Positions 32,611-41,845 of a stretch of DNA of 64,000 nt are shown one piece after another. This DNA comes from Arthrobacter sp. MYb23. Lineage in GTDB: Bacteria > Actinomycetota > Actinomycetes > Actinomycetales > Micrococcaceae. How positions within the stretch are numbered: the stretch's first letter is position 1; every line of letters begins with the position of its first letter. Both the position numbers and the translations under genes were made by a program. The notes under the pieces are model-generated. The model worked only from the letters and a program-made list of their open reading frames with translations. It had not been told where the DNA came from and did no database searches. The stretch covers positions 248,001 through 312,000 of the forward strand of contig NZ_PCPR01000002.1 of assembly GCF_002979775.1 (NCBI RefSeq), in the 5' to 3' direction.

Positions 32611-32649
32611 CTGAGTGGGCGGGAGCGGACACCCGCCCACTCAGCTTTT
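32611..32649 (+). terminator. Strong intrinsic terminator after the tube region
   Basis: CTGAGTGGGCGGG and CCCGCCCACTCAG form a perfect 13-bp stem with an 8-nt loop and are followed by CTTTT. Likely lowers transcription of the tail-assembly genes relative to capsid and tube genes. Confidence 0.85.
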
Positions 32650-32691
32650 CCATTTGTCCGCGACACAGTCTTACAACAAGCAGGAGTTGCA

Positions 32692-33033
32692 ATGTCCGCA
32701 ATCAAGCTTTCCGATCTGCAGAAGGGTGCAGACGAGAAGTACCCAGACTTTGAGATTGAAATCGAGAGCGGCAAGGTCGTAGCGTTCCAGCCGATCCTGC
32801 GCCTCGACAAGGAAGGCCGCAAGGCCGTAGTCGCAGCACTCGACATCGCCAAGCGCTTTGGCACAGAAGAGACCGACGAGGACTGGACTGACGTCTACGC
32901 AGACGCCTTCCGCCTGACAGCTCGCAGCAAGGAGGCATTCAATGTGGTCAAGCGCTGGGCGGGTGAAGACCTGACTCGCTGGTCCTACTTGTTCGACGAG
33001 TACCAGGAGAAGACGAACGCGGGGGAAGCCTAA
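32692..33033 (+). CDS. Tail assembly chaperone, short form (gpG-like)
   Basis: 113 aa from ATG 32692, 5 nt after AGGAG; the frame is open upstream through the terminator without a valid start. Begins MSAIKLSDLQKGADEKYPDFEI; ends NAGEA just after a run of five G. It is the first of the paired chaperones that fold tape measure and tube. The second form is made by frameshifting. Confidence 0.8.
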   Translation: MSAIKLSDLQKGADEKYPDFEIEIESGKVVAFQPILRLDKEGRKAVVAALDIAKRFGTEETDEDWTDVYADAFRLTARSKEAFNVVKRWAGEDLTRWSYLFDEYQEKTNAGEA

Positions 33034-33500
33034 CCCTCGCGGTTGAGCTGGACGCATACGGCGAGGAAATCTGGCTTGATCTGAAGGAGTTCTGGAACTT
33101 CGATCTGATCGAGTTCATTGGCGGGCGTTGCTACGGCAGCGTCCGCCTCATCTTTGCCATGATGCGCCAACTCCCCGAGGGTTCCCGCTACGCCGCCATC
33201 ATGTCCGCCCCCATGGATGACGACGAGGCAACGCCCCTGCCAGAACCGGACCCCGAAGCGCTCGACCTCTATAACCGACGCTTCTGGACTCAGGACCGGC
33301 GCCTAGCTGCCATGCAGCTCAATGCGCTCCGTGACCTGACTTTGGTCACCGGCAACTGGCCCAAGGACAAGCAGCCCAAATTCCCGGTCATCGGACCTGC
33401 CGAATGGCGTGGAGAAACTCCCGCCAAGAAGGCGGCGCCGGTCACCAACAACGACGTACTGAAAGCCCTGGGGTGGAACGGAGTGAACAGCTTTGGCTGA
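32692..33500 (+). CDS. Tail assembly chaperone, frameshifted long form (gpGT-like)
   Basis: A -1 slip at GCG-GGG-GAA (33019-33027) would carry ribosomes past the TAA at 33031 into a frame reading SLTLAVELDAYGEEIWLDL, then FWNFDLIEFIGG and FAMMRQLPEGSRYAAIM, ending at 33500. The extension has no start codon of its own before 33156 and encodes the typical second-chaperone sequence, so fusion is expected as in most siphoviruses. The exact slip geometry is inferred. Confidence 0.8.
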
Positions 33501-36500
33501 TCTCAAACTAATCGGCGCGGTCGCCGTCAAGGTACGACCTGACGCCAAGGGCTTCCGTGGCGACGCTAAGCGACAGATCCTCAAGGAACTCGCTGGCCAA
33601 GAGTACGAAGTGGTCGTTGACCTCGACCTTGACGCCACCGGCGTCAGGGAGAAGGCAAAGCGGGCCGTCAGAGACGTCCGCGAGGAAGTCGACAAGACGC
33701 TCAACGTCAAGGTCGGAGTCGATCCTGACGCGCTGCGTAAGGCGTCGAGCGACATTGGCCGAATGCTCAAGGACTTCAAGGTCAGTGACGTCAAGGTCAA
33801 CATGGACCAGGACTACCTGCGACGTGCTGGAGCCAAGCTGAATGCCGCTCTCAACGCTGCGTCAGCCGCTGGCATCAACGTGGACGTCAACACCAGCGAC
33901 GGCCTTGAGAAGGCCAAACGCGACATCGACGAGTTCCTCAAAAAGGAAGACGGCAAGGGCGTCAAGTTCAAGTCGGACATGACTGGCCTCGAGGTCGCAG
34001 CAGCCCAGCTGAAGTATGCGACGCGAGACCGCAAGGTCAACTTCTTCGTCGACGTAAACAAGAAGTCGCTGATCGTGGCCGAGGGGCTCATCAAGAGCCT
34101 CGCTGGCCTCGGTGTCCTGACGTCCGTCGGCCGCAACCTTGAGTCGCTGATCGTCAACTTCGACAAGTTCAGCCTCAAGTCGGCTGGCTGGGCAACTGCC
34201 ATCGGCAACGTCGTGAATGCGCTGGCCTTCATCGGCACGTCAGCGTTCACCGTCGGCGAGGGAATGGTGCAGTCCATTGGGCTGCTTGCCACCTTGCCGA
34301 CTGCGCTGGCAGCCGTAGCCTCTGCCGTGACGATCAACGTCGCGGCCTTCAAGAACTTCAAGAGCGCGATCGACGGAGACGCCGACGCGCTTGCGGCGCT
34401 TCCAGATGAAGCGCGTGCCGCAGCCATTGCGCTGCGTGGCACATGGGACTCCATTCAGAAGCCCGTTCAGAAAGCCTTCTGGGTGGGCATGGGCGAGTCA
34501 ATACAGCGGTTCGCCGCCAACGTTATCCCCGTCCTTCGGGACGGGCTTACAGGCGCAGCAGACGACGTTGGACGCTTCAATGCTGGCATCCTCGACTCGT
34601 TCGAGGAGATCGCCAAAAACGGCGACATGAAGAAGATGTTCGGCAACCTCGAGGGATTCTTCCGTCAGGCTTCCGCCGCATCCAAGCCGTTCTTCGACGC
34701 ACTCAACACTCTCGGCCTTCGCGGCTCCGACTACCTGCCCCGCTTCGGCGGCTTCCTGGCGGACATCGCACAAGGATTCGACGACTGGATCACCAAGGCC
34801 GATGAGGCCGGGAAGATCAACGTCTGGATCGAGAAGGGTGTTCAGAGCCTCAAGGACATGGGCTCTGTCGGCAAGTCAGTGGTCGACATGTTCAAGGGCA
34901 TCACCCGCGCAGTCAACGACGCGGGAGGCGGGGGCCTCCCCGAGTTCCGCGACAACATGCGGGACATTGCCGACGTCATGCTGGCCGAGCCATTCCGCAG
35001 CCGCATGGCCACCATCTTCGCCGGAGCCCGACAGGGCGCCACGGAGCTGAACAAAGGCGTCAAGGATCTTGGCGAGACGATCGGCAATTCCGCTGGCTAT
35101 GTCAACGAGCTCCTCAAGGGACTCGGCAAGCTAGGCGGCGGGCTGCTCTCTGGCATCGCAAAGACGCTGGGCCAACTGCAGTTCCAGACCGGAACGCTCG
35201 AAGGCATCCGCGACATGCAGAGCGCGCTGGCAGATCTAGGCCCAAGCTTCGAAGGCCTCGGCAGGATCATCGGCAACATGAGCCGGGTAGCTGGCGAGAT
35301 CTTCAAGGGCGTCGCTCCGGTTATCAACACCATCGTCGGCTTCCTTGACCGCTCAGTCGGCAAGCTCTCCGGCAATCTGGAGAAGTTCGCGCCGTCCATC
35401 ACAGGCCTCGTAAACGCCCTCGTAACAGCGGCCTCCGGCCCGCTGGCTGTGGTCGTCGATCTGCTCGATGCCTCGCTGGGTGCGTTCAACGACCTGCCCG
35501 GGCCAATCAAGCTGGCAACAGGCGCCTTCGCTGTGTTCCTGGCTCTACGAGGCCCACTGGGCAGCTTCCTTGGCACAGTCCAAAGTGGCTGGTCCAAGTT
35601 TGCGGACAGCGCACGAGTCGGCGCCAAGAGCGCCGAGACCTCCACCAAGCGCATTGGTGACTTCATCTACGCAGCAGACGGTTCCGTCCGCAAGTTCGAT
35701 GGCTCGCCGATGGTCAAGCAGCTGCAGACGATCGGCGACAAGGCGGCCGCAGTCGGCAAGCGCATCGGCAGCAGCCTTCTGTCCTTTGCCGGCGGCCCTT
35801 GGGGCGTAGCTCTTGCAGTCGCTGGCACGGCAATTGCCATGGTCGGTGACGCGGCGGCAAAGCAGAAGGCAAAGGTTGATGACCTCGTCACCGCTCTCGA
35901 TGGCCAAAAGGGCATCAACGCTGCAGCCGAACGAGTCATCGCCAGTCAGCTTCGCACTAAGGAGGCCTTCCTCTTCTGGGAGAAGGACTCAATTGCGACC
36001 AACGCCCAGAACATCGGGATCAGTCTGCGAGACCTTCAGAAGGCCGCTGAGGGCGTCCCGGAGTCCATTGAGGCCGTCAACGCAGCCATCAAAAAGGCAG
36101 CCGACTCGGCGACACCGTTGCAGAAGACAGTCGACGTCATCAAGGCGCTGGGCGACAACGAGGCTCTCGGCCCACTGACGGGCCTCAGCCAGATCCTCGG
36201 CAACCTCTTCGGCTCCGACGCAGCCAAAACCGGCGCAGGTCTGCAGAAGATTCGAGCTGACCTGGAAGCCGCTCGCAAGGAAGTTGAGGAGACCGCCAAG
36301 CAGCTCGGCGTTCCCACGGACACCTCGGCGGGCATTATCGCAGCGATCGAGGTACTGGCCGAAAAGTCCTCCACCGCCGAGGACAAGCTTCGCGCAGTGA
36401 ACGACGTCATTCGCATGATGAATGGCAAGACTTCGGTCGATGATGCGATCCAGAAGTCCAATGACTCGGCGCGTGACTTCGTGGCCAACCTCCAAGAAAT

Positions 36501-37725
36501 CGTCAGGATCGGCGAAGGCGAGGGCTTGGCACTGCCGGCTCTATTCAACGCAGACGGAACGATCAATACCGTGTCCAAATCGGGTTCTGATCTGCGCACG
36601 GAACTTCGCAAAATCGCTGACGATGGTCGCAATTCTGCGCTGGCGCTGGCGCTGGCACAGAAAGACCCGCAGGTCGCAATCGACACTCTCCGCACGGAGA
36701 TGCAGAAGACCCGCGACCTCATTGCCCAGCAGCTGACTATCGGCGGTGTGCCGCCGGAGCAGATCGACGCCATCCTCGCCCAGCTTGATCTGGACCCCGC
36801 GAAGATCGACATGACGCTCAACCCCGAGTCCAAGGACAAGGCACTGGCCGACCTCAAGGCGGCGAACGGTGAAGCGCAGGCAACTGTCGCTGAGCCCGCA
36901 ACCATCGGTCTGGACGTTGACGCAAGCTCCAAGTTTGCTCCGAAGCTGAACCAAGCTCAGTACGAGATTGGCGCATTCAACAACCTCAAGCCCACCCCGC
37001 AGCTTGATGCCGATCCCTCCCGTTTCAACGGGGTGATCGCGCAGGCCAAGGGCCAGGGGGCAGGTCTGGATGCGACAACCTTCAGGCCTGACCTGGACGC
37101 CAACAAGAGTCCTTTCGATACTGCGATCTCAACCGTACGCAGCGCCGGAAACGTGCTGTCCTCGTCAACCTTCTCGCCGACTGTGAATGTTGTCGGCAAC
37201 GCCCTGTCAGTCCTTGGCAGTGTCATTGGCGGCTTGCAGTCCATCGCAGGCAAGGTCTTTACGGCCACCGTCGACATCGCCAAGAACATCCTCGGAGGCG
37301 CCGGCGAAGACGGCATGGTCTACGAAGGCCTAGGCAAGTTCAGCAAGAAGTTCCAGCCGAAGTTCTTTGCTGACGGCGGACTGCAATTCGAGACCCCGGG
37401 GCAGGCCAAGATCTACCCCGGCTCCAGCACGTGGCGCGTCTTCGCTGAAGAGACCACTGGCGGCGAGGCCTACATCCCACTCTCTGCCAGCAAGCGTGCG
37501 CGCTCCACCGCAATTCTCGATGACGTCGCCGGCCGCTTCGGCTACGAGCTCTACGAGCGAGGCGGCACGCGCGGCGGCAGCACAGCAGGCTCCTCAACAT
37601 CCGGTGACGGTCTTCACATCCACGTGGACGCGGCCCCGGGCGTGGCCTACCTCTATGCAGCCGAAGTCGGGCAGGCAGCGGCTACACGTGCTCGCGACAT
37701 GCAGACGGTCTACGACGTCGCCTAA
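33493..37725 (+). CDS. Tape measure protein
   Basis: 1410 aa, TTG start overlapping the chaperone end by 8 nt. Long helical and coiled stretches, a hydrophobic middle (SFAGGPWGVALAVAGTAIAMV and others) and a C-terminal domain with GEDGMVYEGLGKFSKKF, FADGG, TSGDGLHIHV. By the usual proportion of about 0.15 nm per residue, the tail would be roughly 210 nm, which is inference. No lysozyme or peptidase motif is evident in it. Confidence 0.93.
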   Translation: MADLKLIGAVAVKVRPDAKGFRGDAKRQILKELAGQEYEVVVDLDLDATGVREKAKRAVRDVREEVDKTLNVKVGVDPDALRKASSDIGRMLKDFKVSDVKVNMDQDYLRRAGAKLNAALNAASAAGINVDVNTSDGLEKAKRDIDEFLKKEDGKGVKFKSDMTGLEVAAAQLKYATRDRKVNFFVDVNKKSLIVAEGLIKSLAGLGVLTSVGRNLESLIVNFDKFSLKSAGWATAIGNVVNALAFIGTSAFTVGEGMVQSIGLLATLPTALAAVASAVTINVAAFKNFKSAIDGDADALAALPDEARAAAIALRGTWDSIQKPVQKAFWVGMGESIQRFAANVIPVLRDGLTGAADDVGRFNAGILDSFEEIAKNGDMKKMFGNLEGFFRQASAASKPFFDALNTLGLRGSDYLPRFGGFLADIAQGFDDWITKADEAGKINVWIEKGVQSLKDMGSVGKSVVDMFKGITRAVNDAGGGGLPEFRDNMRDIADVMLAEPFRSRMATIFAGARQGATELNKGVKDLGETIGNSAGYVNELLKGLGKLGGGLLSGIAKTLGQLQFQTGTLEGIRDMQSALADLGPSFEGLGRIIGNMSRVAGEIFKGVAPVINTIVGFLDRSVGKLSGNLEKFAPSITGLVNALVTAASGPLAVVVDLLDASLGAFNDLPGPIKLATGAFAVFLALRGPLGSFLGTVQSGWSKFADSARVGAKSAETSTKRIGDFIYAADGSVRKFDGSPMVKQLQTIGDKAAAVGKRIGSSLLSFAGGPWGVALAVAGTAIAMVGDAAAKQKAKVDDLVTALDGQKGINAAAERVIASQLRTKEAFLFWEKDSIATNAQNIGISLRDLQKAAEGVPESIEAVNAAIKKAADSATPLQKTVDVIKALGDNEALGPLTGLSQILGNLFGSDAAKTGAGLQKIRADLEAARKEVEETAKQLGVPTDTSAGIIAAIEVLAEKSSTAEDKLRAVNDVIRMMNGKTSVDDAIQKSNDSARDFVANLQEIVRIGEGEGLALPALFNADGTINTVSKSGSDLRTELRKIADDGRNSALALALAQKDPQVAIDTLRTEMQKTRDLIAQQLTIGGVPPEQIDAILAQLDLDPAKIDMTLNPESKDKALADLKAANGEAQATVAEPATIGLDVDASSKFAPKLNQAQYEIGAFNNLKPTPQLDADPSRFNGVIAQAKGQGAGLDATTFRPDLDANKSPFDTAISTVRSAGNVLSSSTFSPTVNVVGNALSVLGSVIGGLQSIAGKVFTATVDIAKNILGGAGEDGMVYEGLGKFSKKFQPKFFADGGLQFETPGQAKIYPGSSTWRVFAEETTGGEAYIPLSASKRARSTAILDDVAGRFGYELYERGGTRGGSTAGSSTSGDGLHIHVDAAPGVAYLYAAEVGQAAATRARDMQTVYDVA

Positions 37726-37754
37726 TTCACCATTCAATCCCAGTAAGGAATCAC

Positions 37755-38720
37755 ATGGCTTCGATTGTCTACGCCGCTCCCCCGGTGGACATGCTGGCAA
37801 CAGCCCGCCTGCCGCAGGGAATGGGCATGACCTGGGAGTCGTGGGACGGGGAACTGTGGGACATTGCTACGGGCGCTGAGGGCGTAGCCCTCATGCCCGG
37901 TGTGCGAGGTCTGAATATGCCGCCGATCAGGCGTCACACTCAGACCTCGCCAGCAGTGCACGGCTCGCGCCGCACCGGCTGGATCGCCAGTGAGCGCGAA
38001 GTATTCTGGCCGCTACTCGTTTACCGCGAGAGCGGCCAGTTTGACTGGGCCGATCTGGATGGCGACTTCTGGCGCTCCATGCACCCTGATCGGCCGGGCA
38101 AGTGGAGCGTCACGGACCCTAGCGGCCGGACCCGCACACTGACCTGCACCTTCGACAACGATGGTGGCCATACCACCGACATCCTCCCCTCTATCCGAGG
38201 GTGGGAGAAGTACGGCATTTACCTGGCGGCCGAGCAGCCCTTCTGGATTGGCGAGAGCATCCGTCGCGGCTGGTCCGGCGCCGGCGGCCTGAGCTTCTTG
38301 GGCTCAGGCGCCCCCAACTTCACCATCTCCACAGCATCCAGCGCGTCAACCGCGACCGTGAGCAACCCTGGAGACCTCGACGCTTGGCCCAAGTGGACGG
38401 TTGTAGGACCGTCGACCGCCACGACAATCGGCCTCCCGGGTCACCTAATCCAAGTCCCCTTTGATATTCCCACCGGCAAGGCGCTGGAGATCGACACCGA
38501 CCCCCAGCGGCAAACAGTCACCTTCGGCGACTGGACGCCTAATCCGCTATCAGGCTTCGGCAGCATCACTTCGCCCGTTGACAAGTTCAGCGACATGGGC
38601 TCAATCGCCTTTAGGTCGGTCCCGGCCGGTGATTCCATCCCGCTGTCAATTGTCATCAACGGCTCCGGCGTCGTGCTCATGGAACTCGTGCCCCGGCACT
38701 TCAGGGCGTGGGGCAAATGA
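37755..38720 (+). CDS. Distal tail protein (minor tail)
   Basis: 321 aa. First gene after the tape measure, the Dit slot. Contains WESWDGELWDIATGAEGVALMPG-type N-terminal sequence and WPLLVYRESGQFDWADLDG, with beta-rich remainder (QTVTFGDWTPNPL). Dit hexamers link tube to tip. Stop overlaps the next start by ATGA. Confidence 0.8.
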   Translation: MASIVYAAPPVDMLATARLPQGMGMTWESWDGELWDIATGAEGVALMPGVRGLNMPPIRRHTQTSPAVHGSRRTGWIASEREVFWPLLVYRESGQFDWADLDGDFWRSMHPDRPGKWSVTDPSGRTRTLTCTFDNDGGHTTDILPSIRGWEKYGIYLAAEQPFWIGESIRRGWSGAGGLSFLGSGAPNFTISTASSASTATVSNPGDLDAWPKWTVVGPSTATTIGLPGHLIQVPFDIPTGKALEIDTDPQRQTVTFGDWTPNPLSGFGSITSPVDKFSDMGSIAFRSVPAGDSIPLSIVINGSGVVLMELVPRHFRAWGK

Positions 38721-40162
38721 CGGCCTCCGAACTCCCCTTCAAGATCACGGTCTACGACAAGAACCTTGTGCGCAAGGCCATTGTTTCGACGCCAGTTGAG
38801 TTGCGAATGGTGCCCCGCTTCAACCTCAAGGGCACAGCGACGTTCTCGCTGGCGCTCGACCACCCAGCACTCCCGCACCTGATTGCCGCAGGCAGCCGCG
38901 TAATCATCGACTACAACGGCAAGCAGACAATGTCAGGGCCGGTCACGGCCCGCAGTATCAATGGGCCAACCATCACCGGCTCTGCGACATTCGTTGTCGA
39001 AGATGACTTCCGCATGCTGGCCTCAGTCCTCGGCTGGCCGGTTCCTACGGCCGCAATCACCGCACAAGGGGCCAAGGAGCACTATGTGCTCACCGGCCCC
39101 GCAGAGACCGTCCTAAAGACCGTCGTGCGCAAGAATGCGATCGACCGACTCGGCATGAATCTGACGATCGCGCCAGACCTCGGGCGAGGCTCCAGCATCA
39201 CGCTTGAAATCCGCATGGAACCGATCTTCGACAAGATGATCGAAGCCGTAGAGGCGGCAGGACTCGGCATCACCATCAAGCAGGCAGCGACCAGCTTCGT
39301 GCTGGACGTCTTCGTTCCGAAGACCTACGGACTTCTGCTCAGTGAAGAGTCGGGCGTCGTGCAGGACTGGTCATGGACCAACAATGCACCAGTAGTCACA
39401 AACGTCATCGTTGGCGGCCGAGGCGAGGGCGTAGACCGCGAGTTTCGCGAGTTCAAAGACCCTGCAGCCTCCGCCCTCTGGGGCGTCACGGCTGAGAAGT
39501 TCATTGACGCGCGGGACGTCGGTAGCGATCTGAATAGCTGGTACAGCCGCAGGGACACTACATGGGAAGCCCGCGACCGAACGGCTGCTAACTACGCCGA
39601 AGACGTCCGCGAGCTAAACACGCTCACGACGGCGGTAGCAAACGCAGCGAACGCCAAGGTAGCGGTGGACGGTTCATACCCTTCCGGCTCCTCAGAACGC
39701 AGCCAGGCGCTCTCTGACTACAACTCAGCGACCAACCGCAGGACTTCTCAGGCAGCGGCAACCGCCAACTCGCTTACAGCGGCCAACGAGGCCCAGGCCG
39801 AACTGACTGCGATCGACGCAGAGTATCCCGCCATCCGCGCAGCCTACGAGGCTCTCATTGCCAAGCGGGCAAGCGAAGCGCTGACCGAGGGCGGCGAGAA
39901 GACCGGCATTCGCATGGTGCTCTCTGAGACCGACAGCTTCCGCTACGGGGTCTCCGTGGCCGTCGGAGACAAGGTCTCGATGGTCGTCGGACCAAACCTC
40001 TCCATCACCGACACGCTCCGCGAGGCGGAGCTCGTGTGGACATTCGATGGCGGCGTTACCGCCACTCCCTCAGTCGGAGAGATCACCGACAACCCAGACC
40101 GCGCATGGGCGAAAGCGCTCCGCAACTCCGTATCACGACTTCGAAAAATAGAGGTGAAGTAA
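38717..40162 (+). CDS. Tail tip protein (gp37/Tal-like)
   Basis: 481 aa from ATG 38717. N-terminal part resembles siphovirus tip hub proteins (FKITVYDKNLVRKAIV, VPRFNLKGTATFSLALDHP, SRVIIDYNGKQTMSGPVTA), with a C-terminal helical region (QAAATANSLTAANEAQAEL). It forms the baseplate hub after the Dit protein. Confidence 0.75.
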   Translation: MTASELPFKITVYDKNLVRKAIVSTPVELRMVPRFNLKGTATFSLALDHPALPHLIAAGSRVIIDYNGKQTMSGPVTARSINGPTITGSATFVVEDDFRMLASVLGWPVPTAAITAQGAKEHYVLTGPAETVLKTVVRKNAIDRLGMNLTIAPDLGRGSSITLEIRMEPIFDKMIEAVEAAGLGITIKQAATSFVLDVFVPKTYGLLLSEESGVVQDWSWTNNAPVVTNVIVGGRGEGVDREFREFKDPAASALWGVTAEKFIDARDVGSDLNSWYSRRDTTWEARDRTAANYAEDVRELNTLTTAVANAANAKVAVDGSYPSGSSERSQALSDYNSATNRRTSQAAATANSLTAANEAQAELTAIDAEYPAIRAAYEALIAKRASEALTEGGEKTGIRMVLSETDSFRYGVSVAVGDKVSMVVGPNLSITDTLREAELVWTFDGGVTATPSVGEITDNPDRAWAKALRNSVSRLRKIEVK

Positions 40163-40164
40163 CC

Positions 40165-41121
40165 ATGGCCTTTACGAGCATTGGCTATGACGGCACCGTC
40201 AACGAGAGCCAGTGGGCCGCTCTTATTCCCAGCGCAGGCTCTTCTGAGTACGGCGTCAAGGGAGCTGGTGACCTCAAGGTCACCGCAGTCCCAGGGCAGC
40301 CGCTGATGGTCTCGGTCGCAGCAGGCACCGGCTGGGGCCATGGCGTACTCGACACGCAGACGACAAACGTCACAATCACCTGCGATGCCATTAGTTCCGG
40401 CACCCGCTGGGACTTGATCGCACTCCGGCGCAACTGGCAGCCCCTCGCCGGCGGGCCGACGGCGGCAGTCAAGGTTACCGGCGCCACCGAGAAGACCATC
40501 CCGGCGGCTCGCAAGAGCACGCCCGGTGTTGAGGATGACCAGCCGCTGGCGCTTGTGCAATGGAAGGCCGGACAGACACAGCCGCAGGAGATCATCGACC
40601 TCCGCTGCTGGGCAGGCAACGGCGGCCTCATCGCCAAGGATTCGCTTGCCCTCTCCTACCTCACGCGCCTCGGGGCTACGGTCACGATCGACAAGTCCAT
40701 TTGGACCTACGCGCCAGGCGCCAATGACATGCCCGGCTGGGTATCCAGCTCTTCGCTTGAATCGGGCCTGATCAACACCACCAGCTTCTATACCGCGCTT
40801 GGCGCAGGCTATGAGGCTCCCGGCTTCGAGAAGAGTGCCGACGGTGTTGTCATCTCGCGTGGCGCAATCGGCGTGAACATCGCTGAGATCAACATGCTGG
40901 CAGACAATCCGTACACCATCGGGACAATCTCAGCCAGCGCAAAGCCGAGGGGCAACAAGATGCTCATCGTGCCCACCGGCGCCGCCATGGGCGGCTGGGG
41001 CCGCATCTACATCCGGCCCGACCTGTCCGTCACCTTCGAGACGCCTCAAGCGTTCTCGAGGGTTCTGCGAAAAGACTTCTTCATCAACCTTGATGGATTC
41101 AGTTGGGTGGCCGCCGCGTGA
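40165..41121 (+). CDS. Minor tail protein
   Basis: 318 aa from ATG 40165 with GAGGTGA upstream; the frame's earlier ATGs fall in the previous gene. Contains VKGAGDLKVTAVPGQPLMVSV, AAGTGWGHGVLDTQTTNVTI and WDLIALRRNWQPLAGGPTAA, a pattern common in actinophage tail proteins before the receptor-binding genes. Overlaps the next GTG. Confidence 0.75.
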   Translation: MAFTSIGYDGTVNESQWAALIPSAGSSEYGVKGAGDLKVTAVPGQPLMVSVAAGTGWGHGVLDTQTTNVTITCDAISSGTRWDLIALRRNWQPLAGGPTAAVKVTGATEKTIPAARKSTPGVEDDQPLALVQWKAGQTQPQEIIDLRCWAGNGGLIAKDSLALSYLTRLGATVTIDKSIWTYAPGANDMPGWVSSSSLESGLINTTSFYTALGAGYEAPGFEKSADGVVISRGAIGVNIAEINMLADNPYTIGTISASAKPRGNKMLIVPTGAAMGGWGRIYIRPDLSVTFETPQAFSRVLRKDFFINLDGFSWVAAA

Positions 41122-41621
41122 CAACTTACCCCTATGACATGCAGCTGGTCGTTGACCCGTTCAACACTTCGAATGTTGTGGCCAACGGCCAGATTTACAT
41201 CTACGACCCGGCAGACTCTGGCAACACTTCGCCCCTGATCCTGACGGACCCAAACGGGCTGACGATCACCAACCCGCTGATGTCCAATTCCAACGGCTTC
41301 CTGCCGCCGTTCATCGCAACGCTGCCGCAGGTCAAGTGGGTGGGCGCAGGATTCGTCGGCTTCTTCGATTCGTACCACGGCCTGCGCAACGAGGCGATCG
41401 ACGCCAAGGCGGCGGCGCAAGACGCGGCCATTGGATCAACCACGAGCGCTGGAGCGGCTGTCGCCGCTCAGGCCGCTGCCGAACTGGCCGCGCAAGCGGC
41501 CGTGGGTGGAGGCGTGGCCATTGACCCAACTGACGAGGACGCCCTCGTCTTCACCACTAAGTCCGACGGCTCCATTGCCGTTGACCCATCCGATTCCGAC
41601 GCCCTGCTCATCACGGCCTAA
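41118..41621 (+). CDS. Minor tail / fibre-base protein
   Basis: 167 aa from GTG 41118, overlapping the upstream stop (GTGA). Begins VTTYPYDMQLVVDPFNTSNV, with an Ala-rich helical stretch (AAVAAQAAAELAAQAA) and a tail with two DPTDEDAL/DPSDSDAL-like motifs. Possible trimeric fibre base; identification by place and composition. Confidence 0.65.
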   Translation: MTTYPYDMQLVVDPFNTSNVVANGQIYIYDPADSGNTSPLILTDPNGLTITNPLMSNSNGFLPPFIATLPQVKWVGAGFVGFFDSYHGLRNEAIDAKAAAQDAAIGSTTSAGAAVAAQAAAELAAQAAVGGGVAIDPTDEDALVFTTKSDGSIAVDPSDSDALLITA

Positions 41622-41635
41622 CAGGAGCCCACTAC

Positions 41636-41845
41636 ATGGCTATCAAGAAAGTGCCGTCCCTCGATGGGTCAGGCAAAATCTTCAACAAGCACATCCCAGA
41701 ACGCCTGCAAGATACGGCACTGAATGCCACTTATGTCACCTTTGTTGATTCGGTGACTGGCCTCCCTCTGGTGGACAAGCACGTCATCATCAAGGTTGAT
41801 CAGACCACGGACGAAATCGCAGACATCGTTGTGGAGGACATCTAA
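41636..41845 (+). CDS. Small tail-region protein
   Basis: 69 aa, AGGAG upstream. Contains PSLDGSGKIFNKHIPERLQD, a motif frequent in short actinophage proteins beside tail fibre genes, probably a linker or chaperone. Its TAA overlaps the next ATG (TAATG). Confidence 0.65.
   Translation: MAIKKVPSLDGSGKIFNKHIPERLQDTALNATYVTFVDSVTGLPLVDKHVIIKVDQTTDEIADIVVEDI

Noticed and set aside
31522..32640. 372-codon minus-strand frame opposite the tail-tube gene
   Set aside because: Same codon-bias artefact; crosses two terminators and two plus-strand genes.
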